Below are positions 36,220-48,538 of a stretch of 64,000 nucleotides of DNA, one piece after another. Within the stretch, counting starts at the first letter, position 1; the number at the start of each line of letters is the position of its first letter. The stretch covers positions 1-64,000 of the forward strand of contig JAJAGP010001483.1 in NCBI GenBank assembly GCA_025084515.1. Reading direction: 5' to 3'. Below the pieces are notes generated by a model. It saw only the letters and a program-made list of their open reading frames with translations. It ran no database searches and had not been told where the DNA came from. The stretch comes from Ancistrus triradiatus. Taxonomy: Eukaryota; Chordata; Actinopteri; Siluriformes; Loricariidae. The position numbers were made by a program, and so were the translations under genes.

Positions 36220-37255
36220 CACGTTATTAGGCACACATGTACACCTACTCATTCATGCAATAATCTGATGAGCGTGTAAAGAGTGAAATACATAAAATCT
36301 TGCAGAAATAGGCCAGCAACTTCAGATAATGTTCACATTAATCATCACATAAATAGGGGGAAATGTGATCTCAGTGATTATAACAGTGGCATGACTGTTG
36401 GTGCCAGATGTTGGGCTGCTTTGTTTACTTCTATAACGTACGATCTTTGTGGATTTTCATACACAGTAGTCGCTAGAGTTTACGCAGAATGGTGTTTTGT
36501 TGTTGGAAACGCCTTGTTGTTAAAAAGGATCAAGAGAGAATGGCCAGACTGGTTACGAAAGGCTACGATGACTCAGATAACCACCCTGTACAACTGTAGT
36601 GAGGAGAAAAGCATCTCATATTAAACAAAGAACCTTGAGATTGATGGGCTACAGCTGCAGACGTTCACATGGGGTTCCACTTCTGTCAGCCAGGAACAGA
36701 AAGCTGAGTCTGCCATAAACACAGATCCACCAAACTTGGACAGATGAAGACCCGAAAAACGTAGTCTGGTCTGATGTATAAATGTCTATTGAGGCAAACA
36801 GGTGGTAGGGTCAGAATTTGGCACCACCAGCATGCGTCCATGGACCTAACTCGCCATGTGTCAACAGTCCCAACTGGTGGAGATGGTGTAATGGTGTGGG
36901 GAACACCTCGTTTCTGTTAATACCTATTTATCATCGCTTGAATGCCACAGCTTATTTGGGTCTTGTTGCTGATCATGTGCATCCAGCCATGGCCACAACT
37001 GACCCATTTTTTAATGGTTACTTTCACCATGTCACAAGCATTATTCAGTGGCCTTTCCATTCAGAAAATATAATTCCAACAGAAGACCTTCAAGATGTGG
37101 TAGAACGAGAAATTCACAGCATGAAGGTGCACCTGAAATATCTGCAGGAATGCAATCATGTCAACCTGAGGCAGTATCTCAAAGAAATGTGTCCAACATC
37201 TTGTGCAGTCCATACCATGAAGAATTGTAGCTGTTTTGAGAGCAAAATATTAGTG
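36220..37255 (+). mobile_element. Tc1-like element, family G, plus orientation
   Basis: Starts with acgttattaggcacacatgt, related to the family G outer repeat. The plus strand shows SDYNSGMTVGARCWA near 36373, then VYAEWCF, then ATMTQITTLYN near 36560, and IYHRLNATAYLGLVADHVHP near 36925-36990, followed by DVVEREIHSM near 37095. These blocks follow the usual order of a fish Tc1 transposase (DNA-binding, then catalytic core with the LNATAYL and VVEREI regions). Frames are broken. Confidence 0.87.
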
Positions 37256-37259
37256 TAAT

Positions 37260-38215
37260 GTATTAGTATAATGTTTTAAAGTGCTTATCGACCATAGATT
37301 AAGCCACTGCAGTTTTGTATATTGTTTCCATTGTTTTTGTTATATATTAGTCAGTATGACAAAAATGACTTATGATAAAAAGAAATACTAATATATACAA
37401 CATATACTATATAGGGTTCATGAATCTGAACTGACACTTTAGAGTAGTAAGAGGCAAATGCCAGCTTATGTGCCAATTCCAGTATGAATGAGTGAAAACC
37501 ATGTCATCACTGCCCAAATTAAGACATGAGCTGTACAAATACTGGCGCACACCAGTATGTATACCTAAAAATTTCCTTATTTAGTTTTAAACATTACCCT
37601 GTTAAGTTACCTCATAATGATAATATAATTTATGAACCATTAAAATGTGGCCAATGTGGCCATTTATTTAAAACGCGTAGACAGACTTACAAAAATTCAC
37701 ATTTCCAGGAATACACACATTTTCAAGTCAAGTATCATTTTAAAAATAATTACTCATTCCAAAGAGTGTTTCTCAGAATTTTTATTTATTTTGGTTTGCA
37801 GGATACATATCCTTCATACGCCCGGCTCCTGGTTGCAAACAGACAGAACCCCATGTGGGGACATGCAGGTCATAGTATTTTTCAACCAATGACATCTTAA
37901 AGAAGATTTACCTCATTAAACATTCTTAGTTTTTACCACATATGATATGGCCTGTAGAGGTGAACACACTATGGTCTCACATTTTTCATCTAAAGCAATG
38001 GAAGTCAGTCACTGTGTCTAACATACATGAATTTTAATTCCACAATCCATCTGCCATGAACTAAAATGAATATGCTACCGGACATTAAAGTTGTGCTTTT
38101 ATGGGTATTTTGTCTGAAGTGACCCTTTAATGTAAACAACTTATTTTGTTTAAGTGAATAAATTTTAGCGCTAAGCAAAACTCATTAAAGAAAATAGTGG
38201 TGCTAGAGTACAGTG
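37260..38215. other. Intergenic, no gene recognised
   Basis: AT-rich sequence. The open frames 37526-37900 and 37647-37892 overlap in different frames and show no known domain. Confidence 0.4.
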
Positions 38216-38219
38216 GGTA

Positions 38220-39393
38220 CAGTGGTTCTAGAGTTTGTGAATCCTTTAGAATTTTCTATATTTCTGCATAAATGTGACATAAAACATCATCAGAGAAAGG
38301 CCTAAGAGTACACAAAATAAACCAAATTAAACAAATGACAGAAATATTTTATAGGCTCTTTTATTTATTGAGGAAAATGATCTAATATTACACCTGTAGG
38401 TGGACAACTGCAACTAAATGTTTCCGTTAAGTGTTAATTAGTCTGGCACAATGACGCTGCCTGAACTTTAGCATCCTCCGTAGAAAACAGAAATATTTTT
38501 GGATTTAATGACATATACATTTTATTTAAGTTATTGTCAGACCTCTAATTTTTGTCATTCCAAAACATTATTCTTCTTTAACCTATCTTTGGTAGAACGA
38601 CTTGCGAGTTTAAGCTTGTTGTCTTGCTGGATGACCACATTCTCTTGAAGATTTTCCTTTAGGATTTGATGGTATAATTCAGAATTGATAGTTCCATCAA
38701 TGATGGCAAGCCATCCTGGCCCAGATGCTGCAAAACAGGCTTAGACCACAATACTGTCACCTTAATGTCTCACACATAAGATCTTATACTGGAATGCAGT
38801 GTTTTCCTTTCTCCAAACATAACACCAAAAGTTATATTTTGGTCCCATCTGTCTACAAAATATTATTCCAATAGCATTCTGGCTTGTCCACATGATCTGT
38901 AACAAACTGCAGTGTTCTTTTTGGAGAGCAGTGACTTGCACCTAGCCACACTGCCATGCACACCATTGCTGTTTAGTGTTCTCCTCATAGTGGACTCATG
39001 AACATTAATATTAGCCAATGTAAGAGAGGCCTGCAGTTACAGTCCTCAAAGACAATTATACACCTTGCTCTTGGAGTGATCTTTGTTTGTCATCCACTCC
39101 TGGGGAGGGGAACAATGGTCTTGAATTCCCTCTATTTGTTCATAGTATGTCTGGATTGTGGATAGGTGGAGTCCAAACTCTTTAGAAATAATTATTTCCT
39201 GAGCATATCTAATAATGGATCATCTTCCTCAATAAATACCTGGCCAAGTATAATACTTTGTCTCACTTATTTAATTGGTTTGTATTTATCTATTTTGGGA
39301 GTTGTAAATTTGAAAATCTGATTATGTTTTTGGACATATTTATGCAGAAATATAGGCAATTCTAAAGTGTTCACAAACTTTCAAGCACCACTG
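38220..39393 (-). mobile_element. Tc1/mariner element, family A, decayed copy
   Basis: Flanked by TA (38218-38219). The left end is cagtggttctagagtttgtg and the right end is ctttcaagcaccactg to 39393. The internal sequence matches copy 1 in the same orientation (minus-strand transposase, catalytic end near 38700 and DNA-binding end near 39100) with many stops. It lies just downstream of the gfral 3' end. Confidence 0.88.
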
Positions 39394-39720
39394 CAGTTTA
39401 ACATCATTTCGTAAATTCTACAAGCTGTATATGTATGACTGCACAAACAGAATAAACAACTTCTCTTTAGTTCAAGACATTAGCTACACATGCACTTAGG
39501 ACAGGCAAGTTCAGCATAAATAATAAAATGCGCTTAAAAAGAGAGCAGCAATTAATTTAAAATGCAAATTCTCTGCTCTCTCGCAAATCAATAGTCATCT
39601 AAAATATATCTATCATTACATCATTAATGTAAAATAATCTCAACCTGTATTGTCATGTGTTGTCACATAAACTATATAATAGGATTTGTATGAATGCTCA
39701 TATGCAAAGCAACATAAAAA

Positions 39721-39799
39721 TCACAGGACAAGTGATTTAGTTGCATCTTCTTCGCAACTCTTTCTAGTGTCTTCTTTCCCTGACATTCTGTGCCTTTGC
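39721..39799 (-). CDS. gfral: gfral exon: cytoplasmic tail and stop
   Basis: Acceptor ttttacttgtag, then 25 codons (with the split first codon, RQRHRMSGKEDTRKSC and onward to SLVL) ending in TGA at 39723-39721. It is a short basic-then-acidic intracellular tail, as in other GFRAL proteins, which pass signals through RET and have no kinase of their own. Confidence 0.85.
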
Positions 39800-39881
39800 C
39801 TACAAGTAAAAGACAAAACATGCTGACTCATTTTCTAATATAAAGCATACTTTCAGGAATTCAAAAACAGCCAGAACTTAC

Positions 39882-39963
39882 CTGCATTTACACAAAACAA
39901 CGACAACCGCAATTAAGACCACCATCGCCACAACCACACATGGCACAAAGTACCATAATGGAT
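39882..39963 (-). CDS. gfral: gfral exon: transmembrane segment
   Basis: Acceptor tttctgccag and donor gtaagt. It encodes a strongly hydrophobic helix (PLWYFVPCVVVAMVV then LIAVVVVLCKC) with a following cysteine/lysine stop-transfer edge. A membrane-spanning helix separates GFRAL from the GPI-anchored GFR-alpha receptors, so this exon supports the name directly. Confidence 0.88.
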
Positions 39964-40097
39964 CTGGCAGAAATTAGGAAATATAATGTTACATTTCATG
40001 AAATACGGTATAAAGGAATTGATTAGAGAAAAAAATGCAATCTAGCATGTTATTATAACATTTAACAAGTGTAATATTCCTTTAATCGTTTAAAAAA

Positions 40098-40112
40098 GGG
40101 GGGGGGGGGGGG
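40098..40112. repeat. G-tract
   Basis: A run of 15 G in a gfral intron, preceded by an A-tract on the plus strand. Confidence 0.95.
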
Positions 40113-40124
40113 TGGAGGGATGCC

Positions 40125-40745
40125 AACACTGTGCCAACTGTTAGACTTCAGCCCTTGCTACTCGTTTTCAGTTTTGAGCCCCGTTTGTCCTGTCTTTTCT
40201 TTCATTTACCCGTTCTGAGGTTAAGTGGCAGTTTTTCCCATTTGTGCCTGTGCTCTTTTGCTCCATGATGTGCCAGCCTTACCTCATCTAGAGTACTAGA
40301 TTGCCACCTGCAGTGAGTTCAGTCCTGATGACCCCTGCTACTGTTGTTTCAGTTACCAAATCCTAGTTGTATCTCAGCTCTGTGGTCAATTCTGCCCTCG
40401 CTTCCCAGGTTTGTGCAGTTCAGACTCTGTTACCTCGCTGGAAATTCCATCGTGTACCTGCACCGGCCGTCAGCCAGACTCTGCCTGTTCGTCTCTGTTT
40501 TCCTGCCACAGACCTGACCTGAAGCCTACACTGCTCGCCAGCTGGCTCTGATCTTGAGCTGTTTCCTACATGGGCAGAGTCTGACCTCGTGACCTGCATC
40601 TGTCCTGCCTGTTGATCACACGGGTGACACCTGTTCCCAGACCTGCTTCTGTCCCAAGCCTGTCTGTCACTGCCTCAACCTGACTCTCTGCTTTCTCTGA
40701 TCTTAGCTCTGTAGAATAAATTCCTTGTTCAGTTCCGACCCCTTG
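40125..40745 (+). repeat. Possible LTR-like repeat in a gfral intron
   Basis: A 620-bp C/T-rich segment, unlike the AT-rich surroundings, with a polyadenylation-type signal (gtagaataaattccttgttc, about 40710-40729) near its right end. The layout resembles the possible solo LTR at 23548-23983. Borders and target duplication are not clear. Confidence 0.35.
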
Positions 40746-40845
40746 ATTGGTCAGTTGTCAGCATTAGGGTTCCAGCAATAAAATAGGTAGGTAAAATCAC
40801 GAACCTTAACACCAACAAGTGCAATAACAACACAAGCCATCTTAC

Positions 40846-40932
40846 CATTGAACCATGAACGGTGTTGCTCTGATTTGGTTACTTCCATTTGTGTAGATTG
40901 TGTAGATTCCACTTGCTTAAGTCCTTGGCGTG
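40846..40932 (-). CDS. gfral: gfral exon: membrane-proximal stalk
   Basis: Acceptor cttttcaattttag and donor gtaaga. It encodes about 28 residues rich in Q, S, T and E (QGLKQVESTQSTQMEVTK), with no cysteines. This suits the flexible linker between the third cysteine-rich domain and the membrane helix. The sequence is not conserved with mammals, so the call rests on splice phase and position. Confidence 0.75.
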
Positions 40933-41129
40933 CTAAAATTGAAAAGTTAGATACAGGAACTGGCATAAGCACAAGTGTTAATCCATTTCTAAAGGGCCAT
41001 GACAGTGTATAGTGTGTTTTAAAACCTGTGAGTGATGAATTGAACCAGGGAATCACTGCGTTTGCCCATTAGAACAGTGATATAACATCTCTGACATTCT
41101 CACAATAGAGATTGCATATAAATACTTAC

Positions 41130-41383
41130 TGTAATATGATCTGTCCTGAATAGCTTTTTGCAGCATGTTGCACCTGTAAAGATCATGATGGTCCAGCCCA
41201 TGGCAGGTGCATGGACTCTGAAGCACAGAGCCCATTGTAGCCACAAAGGCCATTCTGCACTCTTTGTCCTCACTGAGAAGAAAGTCGAGATCTATGACAT
41301 GCAACAGGTCCGTGGTTGAATATTCGCTGTACGAAGTCTCCTCTGGATCAAAGCATTTAGACACGAATGACTCAAATGCCTTC
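41130..41383 (-). CDS. gfral: gfral exon: third cysteine-rich domain
   Basis: Acceptor tgtgttaacag and donor gtaagt (a very strong site). It encodes KAFESFVSKCFDPEETSYSE at the start and ends with KECRMAFVATMGSVLQSPCT followed by CHGLDHHDLYRCNMLQKAI. The block with C.AA(Y/F)..ILGTVLQ.PCTC and a later LC..F is the conserved signature of the last GFR domain, which carries ligand and RET contacts in the mammalian protein. It starts by completing an Arg codon split with the previous exon, as in human GFRAL. Confidence 0.9.
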
Positions 41384-42388
41384 CTGTTAACACACATGAA
41401 ATTATCTTTACCAGCAGTTAGTTATATGTCCAGTGGCACAACTTTTAAACCTTTTATATAGATTAATAAGATTTAGTAAACATAACACAAGTTTACAACC
41501 TCTAGCAAACATGATGGAATCGCCACACTTAGCGGATGTTCACCCAGCATTTTTGTTTTGTTTTGTAGCAAATAAACAAATCACATATGCCACAATTTGT
41601 TTGTTTAATAGCTGAACATTCTGGCTCCATGAAGAATACCTCAAATACAAAATAAAACTATTTGAAGTAATGGCATATTTCCTCCAGATGAAGTAGATGA
41701 AAAAAATATGGAAACTAGAACTTTGTTGCTCATCCTCAGGCTTTTCTGACAGCCTGAATTCTTTGAGGTTTGGACTTCACCAATGAAAAACAATATTCCA
41801 TGTCAAGCTGGTTCCAATTTTCTCAAGTAGTGCTTGCTAGATCAACTATGCAGGATGGAGCCTTGTCATGGACCATTTTTTTAATCAAATCGTATTGAGA
41901 AATAGAATACTTGCTGACAAGGCACAGTGAATAATGAGTTCAAGACCAAACCCATTTTGTATAGATGGAATGAGAAAGCATCCAGAATTTCAATGTATAC
42001 TTACGCATTAACCATTGAGACCATCTCCCTTGGTCCTTTACGTGACATGCAAGCCCATATGAATTTACTAGTTTTCTTCACGCAGTCATCTTTATACGAT
42101 TCATTAGAATGGCACCAGACAGCAGTCACAGGATCCTCTCCTTGGCCAAAAGCAGATTCGAATTCACCAGGATTCACTGGTGAATATCGCTTTCATCCAA
42201 ACATCCTCACTCCATTATTGCTACTCTTTATGTCACTGTAACCTTGTTTTTGCATGTTTAGATGCATGTTGATGCTGGTTTTCATTTAGCTTGTCTATTT
42301 GTACATACTAGCCTATTTCTTAGAGTTATGTAATAGACATTGACTCCTGTCCAGTCTGTTTTTACTTTAGTTTGTTTTGCATTTTCTA

Positions 42389-43070
42389 CAACCCCAAATT
42401 AGAAAAAGGTGAGACGGTATGGAAAATTCAAATGAAAAAAACTCAGTGCGTCTTCCATTTCATTTCATTATAGACAGTATGCTATTTGTTATGAAACATC
42501 CATTCTTGCATTTCAGGCCTGCAACATATTGCAAAAAAAAGGTTGGGACAAGGACAATTTAGGGCTAGCAAGACAACAGCTTTTCAGGAGACATCCAAGC
42601 ATTTTTCAATAAGACAATGCAAAACAAGACAAATCACAAAATATTAGTACTGAAATATTCCAAGCTTTCTTTGAGGAACATTATTTTAAACATTTCAATA
42701 ATTTTCTCATGCATTTGTTGACAAACTGGAGATCCTCTGTAAATCTTTGCTCCTCAAAAACTCAGCCTTTCATGGATACTGGTTTTGTATCAAATCATGA
42801 TTATAATCACCTGTTGACATTACCTGTTTGAAATCACATCATTATTTAGTTTTTTTTAATCCTCATTACTAGCCCTAAATTGCTCCTGTCCCAACTTTTT
42901 TGGAAAGTGTTTCAGGCCTGAAATGCAATAATGGATGAATATTAACCAATGATGTGAAGTTGACCAGAAAAAACATTTTGGAAATATCTTGAGTTCTTAC
43001 TGCAATGAAATTAAGCTCCAAGAAAATGTAAAGAATGCTGCAAACACCATCCCAACTGATTTGGGGTTAT
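42389..43070. mobile_element. Family B MITE-like element, both ends present
   Basis: Bounded by caaccccaaattagaaaaag at the left (TA at 42387-42388) and tcccaactgatttggggtta at the right. The inside has family B outer sequences (cattcttgcatttcaggcct; gaaatcacatcattatttag) and no transposase frame. It sits in the gfral intron between the second-domain and third-domain exons. Confidence 0.8.
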
Positions 43071-43274
43071 ATTTTCGTATTGCTTTGAGTTTTCCATCCT
43101 GGCACTTTTGTGGTCTAGCTTTTATCTGAAATCTATGATTTGTCTATACGTGGCAAGGGTGAACATCATCTAAATGGTGATTTCATAATTTTTGGCTAAT
43201 CACTGATGCTCTATGGTGTGAAAACAGGCTTAGGAAATGTAATTAGAACTGCAATGTGGAACACTAGGCCAAAC

Positions 43275-43599
43275 CTGCAGAGCACCTCTCCAGAGCAGTT
43301 GTCCAGCATCTCCAGGCAGTTCCATGGAGGCGTCTGATCCCGTTTGCAGGAGCTGGAGTTAAGCATGGCCTGGAAATGCAGGCAGTCCTGGTCAGCACTT
43401 TCACACTGGCAGAACACCAGCTTCTCAGCCACATTCTCAGGTAGGCCATAGTAGAAGTTTCTTGTAACCAGTCTGCAAAGCCTCTCCTCACATTTAGGAG
43501 CTGCACATGACTGGACAAATGGAACCAGCTGCCTGTTACACAGTTCATCTTGGAGGCACAGAGTAATCTCCTGGAGGCATGATATTTGTGGTTCAGGCA
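43275..43599 (-). CDS. gfral: gfral exon: second cysteine-rich domain and start of the third
   Basis: Acceptor ccctacaaaattag and donor gtttgg. It encodes 107 full codons: SCLQEITLCLQDELCNRQLV, then CAAPKCEERLCRLVTRNFYY, then VAEKLVFCQCESADQDCLHF, then WNCLEMLDNCSGEVLCR. The cysteine spacing C-x6-C-x5-C, FCxC and a second C-x6-C-x5-C start matches the GFR-alpha domain pattern. It follows human GFRAL closely (WSCLEVAEACVGDVVCNAQL, and PPPTCLSVIRSCQNDELC). Confidence 0.93.
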
Positions 43600-43810
43600 C
43601 TAATTTTGTAGGGATTAAAAAATGAGGCAGAGGAAAACCATTTAGACTTTTGACATATGCTTTGTGCAGAATAAAAATAAATCATATTTTCATTTCAACA
43701 TGCAACTTCAAAACCTTAACTGTAATTAAGGGTTTCTTTAGTGATGTCACATGAATGGCCGCTTCCAGGCACTGCCCGGCAAAAATCCAAATCCCAGAGT
43801 TCAGTGCGCA

Positions 43811-43852
<42 letters not shown>
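43811..43852. repeat. (CA)n microsatellite
   Basis: About 20 CA repeats in a gfral intron. It generates artificial poly-(Cys-Val) and poly-(Thr-His) open frames. Confidence 0.97.
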
Positions 43853-43853
<1 letters not shown>

Positions 43854-44515
43854 ACCCTTCGGTCCAAGTCTCCCAATTACAGCACTTTGATTTGTCAACA
43901 TTAATACATTCACTCCACCATAATCAGCTGCTACATATAGTTTCTACTGCTCATAGCACAGGTTTTTTGGTTTGTTCATGAGTCTGCTGGTTTGTTCTAA
44001 TGATTTCTCATCTCTACTGACTGACTCTCAACCCTGCTTACATCTATGCAATTTCCTGCCAGCAAACTGCTTAGTCACTCACTCTACCTGACCGCCTGTG
44101 CTTTTGAACGGTTTCCCCTTGTAGTTATGTGTTATGTATTATATATTAAATTATAAGTTATATATTAAATATTAAGTTATATATTAAATATTAATAGTCC
44201 TGGACTATTGTAACATACTTTTTAATATATTTATATTTAAGGGAGTGTGGATTCAGGTTGGATTAAGTATAACAAGGAAAAATGAGATCTGAAGCATGTA
44301 GGTTGTGTGTATAAATACAGTCTGCTCCCCAAGCATTGGCACCCTGGTAAAGATGAGTACATGTCATACCAAATTCACCCTTTGGTGAAATGGCTTAATC
44401 TCGCAATGAAAAACAGAAAAAAAACAACTTATATATAGTCTATGTTGATTGTTTTAACTGACATTATGTGATATATTTTGGAAACATTATATATATTATA
44501 TATTTTGGGAATATA

Positions 44516-46087
44516 CACTGGGGCAAAAAAGTATTTAGTCAGCCACTGATTGTGCAAGTTCTCCTACTTAGAAAGATGAGAGAGGTCTGTAATTTTCATC
44601 ATAGGTACACTTCAACTATGAGAGACAAAATGAGAAAAAAAATCCAGGAAATCACATTGTAGGATTTTTAAATATTAAATTGTAAATCATGGGTGGAAAG
44701 AAGTATTTGGTTCCACCCACAAACCAGCAAGATTTCTGTCTCGCCAGACCTGTAACTTCTTTAAGAAGCTCTTCTGTCCTCCACCACTCGTATCCACCTG
44801 TATTAATGGTACCAGGTTTGACCTCGTTATCTGTTATAAGGACACCTTCCACAGCCTCAAACAGTCAGGACTCCAGCTCAACCATGGCCAAGACTAAGAC
44901 CAAAGAGCCTGTTGAAGGACCCGCAGATAAAAATTGTAGACCTGCACTGCTGGGAAGATTGATCTACAATAGGTTTGGTGTGAATATCACTGTGGGAGCA
45001 ATGGCAGACATAAATAAACCATTGATAATCTCCCTTGATCTGGGGCTCTATGCAAGAATCTCATCCCGTGGGTCAAATATCATGAGAACGGTTAGGCAAA
45101 AATCCCCGAACTAAACGGAGGGACCTGATAATGCCTGCAGGAGAGCTGGGACAAAGTAACAAGGCTAACCATCAGTAACACACTAATGCCGAGAGGGGCT
45201 CATATCCTGCGTGCCATGGCGTGTCCCCCTGCTAAGCCAGTTCATGTTCCCGGCCCATCTGAAGTTTGCCAGAGAGCATATGGATGATCCAGAAGAGGAT
45301 TGGGAGAATATCAAATGTGGTCAGATGAAACCAAACTAAACTTTTTTGTTAAAAACTCAACTCGTCGTGTTTGGAGGAAAGAAGTTGCACCATAAACTAC
45401 TGTGAAGCATGGGGGGGTGTAAAAAGCAACATGCTTGGGGCTGTTTTTCTGCAAGGGGAAAGGACGACTGATCCGAGTTAATAGAAGAATTAAAATGGCC
45501 AATTATTGTGAGATTTTAATCCAAAACCGTCCTTCCATCAAATGAGAGCAATTGAAGATGTGAACGTGGCTGTGTCTTCCAGCATGACAGTGATTCCCAA
45601 CACCACCACTTGGGCAACAAAGGAGTGGCTGCCGTGAAAAGCATTTCAAGGTCCTGTAGTGGCCTAGCCAGTTCCAAACCTCAACCCCATAGAAAATTTG
45701 TTGGGAGGAGTGGAAAGTCCGTGTTGCCCAAAACATCCCTGCTCTAGGAGACTGCTGGAGGAATGGGCCAAATACCAGCTACAGTGTTGGGGCAAACCTG
45801 GTGAGACTTACAAGAAACTTTGCCTTTATCACTGCCAACAAATGTATGTTACAAAGTATTGCGTTAACTACTTAGTGAACCAAATACTTAAGTTTTCCAC
45901 CACAATTTACAATCTAAATTCTTTAAAAATCCTACAATGTGATTTCCTGGATTTTTTTTTTTTTTTTTTTCATTTTGTCTCTCATAGTTGAAGTGTACCT
46001 ATGATGAAAATTACAGACCTCTCTCATTTTTCTAAGTAGGAAGACGTGCACAATCAGTGGCTGACTAAATACTTTTTTGCCCCACTC
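44516..46087 (+). mobile_element. Near full-length Tc1 element, family D
   Basis: A 1572-bp element with ends cactggggcaaaaaagtatt and tacttttttgccccactc, flanked by TA (44514-44515 and 46088-46089). The plus strand carries a decayed transposase from ATG 44884 (MAKTKTKEPVEGPADKNCRP), a helix-turn-helix region near 44975, and a region equivalent to VMVWGCF near 45400-45460. It shares ends with the palindromic MITE at 9240 and the deleted copy at 5526, and may be near the parental type of both. It lies in a gfral intron. Confidence 0.9.
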
Positions 46088-46494
46088 TATTATATAATCA
46101 ATTGCCTTGCTGTGGAACGAAAACATACAGGACATTTGGAGATTTGTTTTCACTGTACTGATATTTGTGAAAACAGCACAGCTTGACGTGTTGCCAAGTA
46201 ACGACAAGGCTTTATGGCCACAAACAAAGAACATACAAATAACACAATTACCCCAATAAATAACTAAATTATATTGTTTCATTTTTATATATATATATAT
46301 ACATAAAAATGAATTACTGTTTGTAATTTTTTTCTTTTTACCTTTACTTACTTGCACTTTGTATTTCAAACTAACATTACTTGGCTTTATATACATATAT
46401 ATGTTATGTTATATAAACTATATGCCTTTTTCAGCATACTGTGTTAGGGTAGGGAATTGTTACTGTTGAATAACACCAACTCATTTGTTGTGGA

Positions 46495-46619
46495 CCTTGA
46501 GGTTGTGTGTTATCGCAAATAACATCATGGCTGTGATTATCTACGGCACTCACCTACGGTTACTGACTGTGATCAAATCACAGCCATAATGTTATTTGTG
46601 ATGAGGCACATCCTCAAGT
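46495..46619. repeat. Hairpin-forming inverted repeat (small MITE-like)
   Basis: Two arms of about 47 bp (46495-46541 and 46572-46619) are inverted copies with a few mismatches: cttgaggttgtgtgttatcg against cacatcctcaag read in reverse, sharing the core aaataacat(c/t)atggctgtgatt. The spacer is about 30 bp. It lies in a gfral intron. Confidence 0.85.
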
Positions 46620-46624
46620 GCTGT

Positions 46625-48090
46625 ATTCCTTAAATAATGCATAAAATCATGCACACACTGGTTATTTCTTTAATTTCAAATAGTACGGGCAAAATTCAAA
46701 CTAAGTGATGGCTATTGTTGCTAGACTATATGGCTTGATATGTAAAGTCCCTCTGATCACCTGAGATTTTCATACAGAATAGTCTGTAGCAGTAAAAAAA
46801 CAAAAACCACAAACATCCAGTAAGCAGTTTCTGTATGGACAAGGCTAGCACTTAAACTTGCTCCAATTCATAGGAAGGCTACAGTAGTTAAAGCTACTAC
46901 TCATTACAACATTTGTTAATACTTAGTTTTGATACCTTTTTATACCACATGCACTGTGTCCGTTTAATGTTTGTAACAAAACACTACAACATTCAGTAGG
47001 CTTTAAATAAAACATTTAATTCATCTGCTATCTGTTTTCAGATTTTAATCTTTTTATACCAAACATTACTAATCATAGGTCAAAACAGCATAAAACTCTG
47101 CTTAATTATAAATGGCTACAGTTATAAAATGAAGAGCCATTTGGGAGTCGACTCACTGAAAAGAACCTCAATTCGCAACACTACTTATAAACTTCTCTCG
47201 CTATCTGACTATGCCATACCCATGCACACAAACATGGACATGCAAGCGCATACACAAACCTGACAGAGACCTACGCTGATTTTGGCTGTTATGTTAAAAA
47301 GAATATAAAGACTTCAATGTTAAATAATAAACATAATGTTAGATACAAATGATATAAATTAGATATAAAATTATAAAGCTATACACAAAACATCTGGGAC
47401 TTGAGCGCCAGTAAAATGACCTGGAGACACCCGTGTTTGTTACCAGAAAAGCTTTTCTGAAGGCACATCAAACCTGGAGGACAGCAACAGCAAAAAACCA
47501 CATTGTGGACAGAGAACTATGGTTACCATGCTCACAGACTCACAGAAACTGACTCAGCTGTAGCCTTGAATGTCTATTTGCAGAATGATAATGTGCTTTT
47601 CCCTAAAGCCCAAGACATACCGGTTCCACCAATATGAAATTGGTTAATGTCATTAAATAAGGTTAATGTACTTCACAGATCTGAATGCAACAAAGCAGCG
47701 TTTGGGCATTGAAGAACTGGAGATTTGCTGCTTGATTATGAAACTGACAAATCCACAGCAGCTACAGACACAATAATGTCAACATGTTTCTAGCACCTTG
47801 CTGAACCCATGCCACTAAATATTCAGGCTGTTCTAGGATCAAAGTGGGTGCTATCCAGTAACAGTGCTATGTGTTCCTAATGAAGTGGCTGGTGCATGCT
47901 ATATAATGGAATTTGGTAAGGATAAGAGATGAAAAGCAAGCTGACCGCTAGTTTGACTGCTCTCCTGCTGGGTTTCCACACTTGATTTGTCAGGTGCAGT
48001 TAAGGGCTCATCATCTGCTGGAAATGCACTGGTTTCAATTTACAGGCTTTTACAATGTGTGATCAGACATGTTGGATGTTACATACTGTA
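46625..48090. other. gfral intron, no further element recognised
   Basis: Unique-looking AT-rich intron sequence upstream (left) of the exon at 48092-48244. No exon fits the required phase here, and none is needed, because the neighbouring exons join in phase. Confidence 0.5.
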
Positions 48091-48091
48091 C

Positions 48092-48244
48092 CCAAGTATG
48101 AATGGCAAAAAGCAGCCAATAACTGTAGTGTGCCACATGCATCTTCCTCACTGCACATGCATTCTTTTGACAAAAGCGAGTGAGCCAATATGGCCTGAAT
48201 GGTCACATTACAGCTCTCAGGACTTTGCATTTGGCAGCTGCTGT
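48092..48244 (-). CDS. gfral: gfral exon: second half of the first cysteine-rich domain
   Basis: Acceptor gtctatttttcag and donor gtacag. Read in the frame set by its neighbours it encodes DSSCQMQSPESCNVTIQAIL, then SLLSKECMCSEEDACGTLQL, then LAAFCHSYL. Human GFRAL has SSYCNLSIQYL, FKECLCTDDFYC and LLGKKC at the same places. The Asn-Val-Thr is a possible glycosylation site, as in the human protein. The exon is too short for simple open-frame detection. Confidence 0.9.
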
Positions 48245-48538
48245 CTGAAAAATAGACAAAGCAGTAGAGCAGGTTTTAGATGCTACATTCATTCATCATT
48301 GATTTCTGAAAATACTAATGTCACTGGATAATACCTTTTTGGTCTATTGACCATTAACCACAATTAGCCATATGCAATGTCAATATCAGTTTATACCACA
48401 GAGGCTTTTGTCCTTCCTAAGGCACAATTCTGATGAGGCCTTGATTTCAAGTGAACCAGGATGACAGAATAACTGCAAAAATTGGGTCCAATTTTGATGT
48501 CTTTTATAATGCATTTATAATTTTGGCACGCTACTATA

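Noticed and set aside
43264..43548. 94-codon open frame overlapping the gfral second-domain exon
   Set aside because: It is a different frame of the same exon. The cysteine-rich frame has the family motifs and the splice phases.
43682..43981. Open frames with Cys-Val or Thr-His repeats
   Set aside because: They are translations of the CA microsatellite in a gfral intron.
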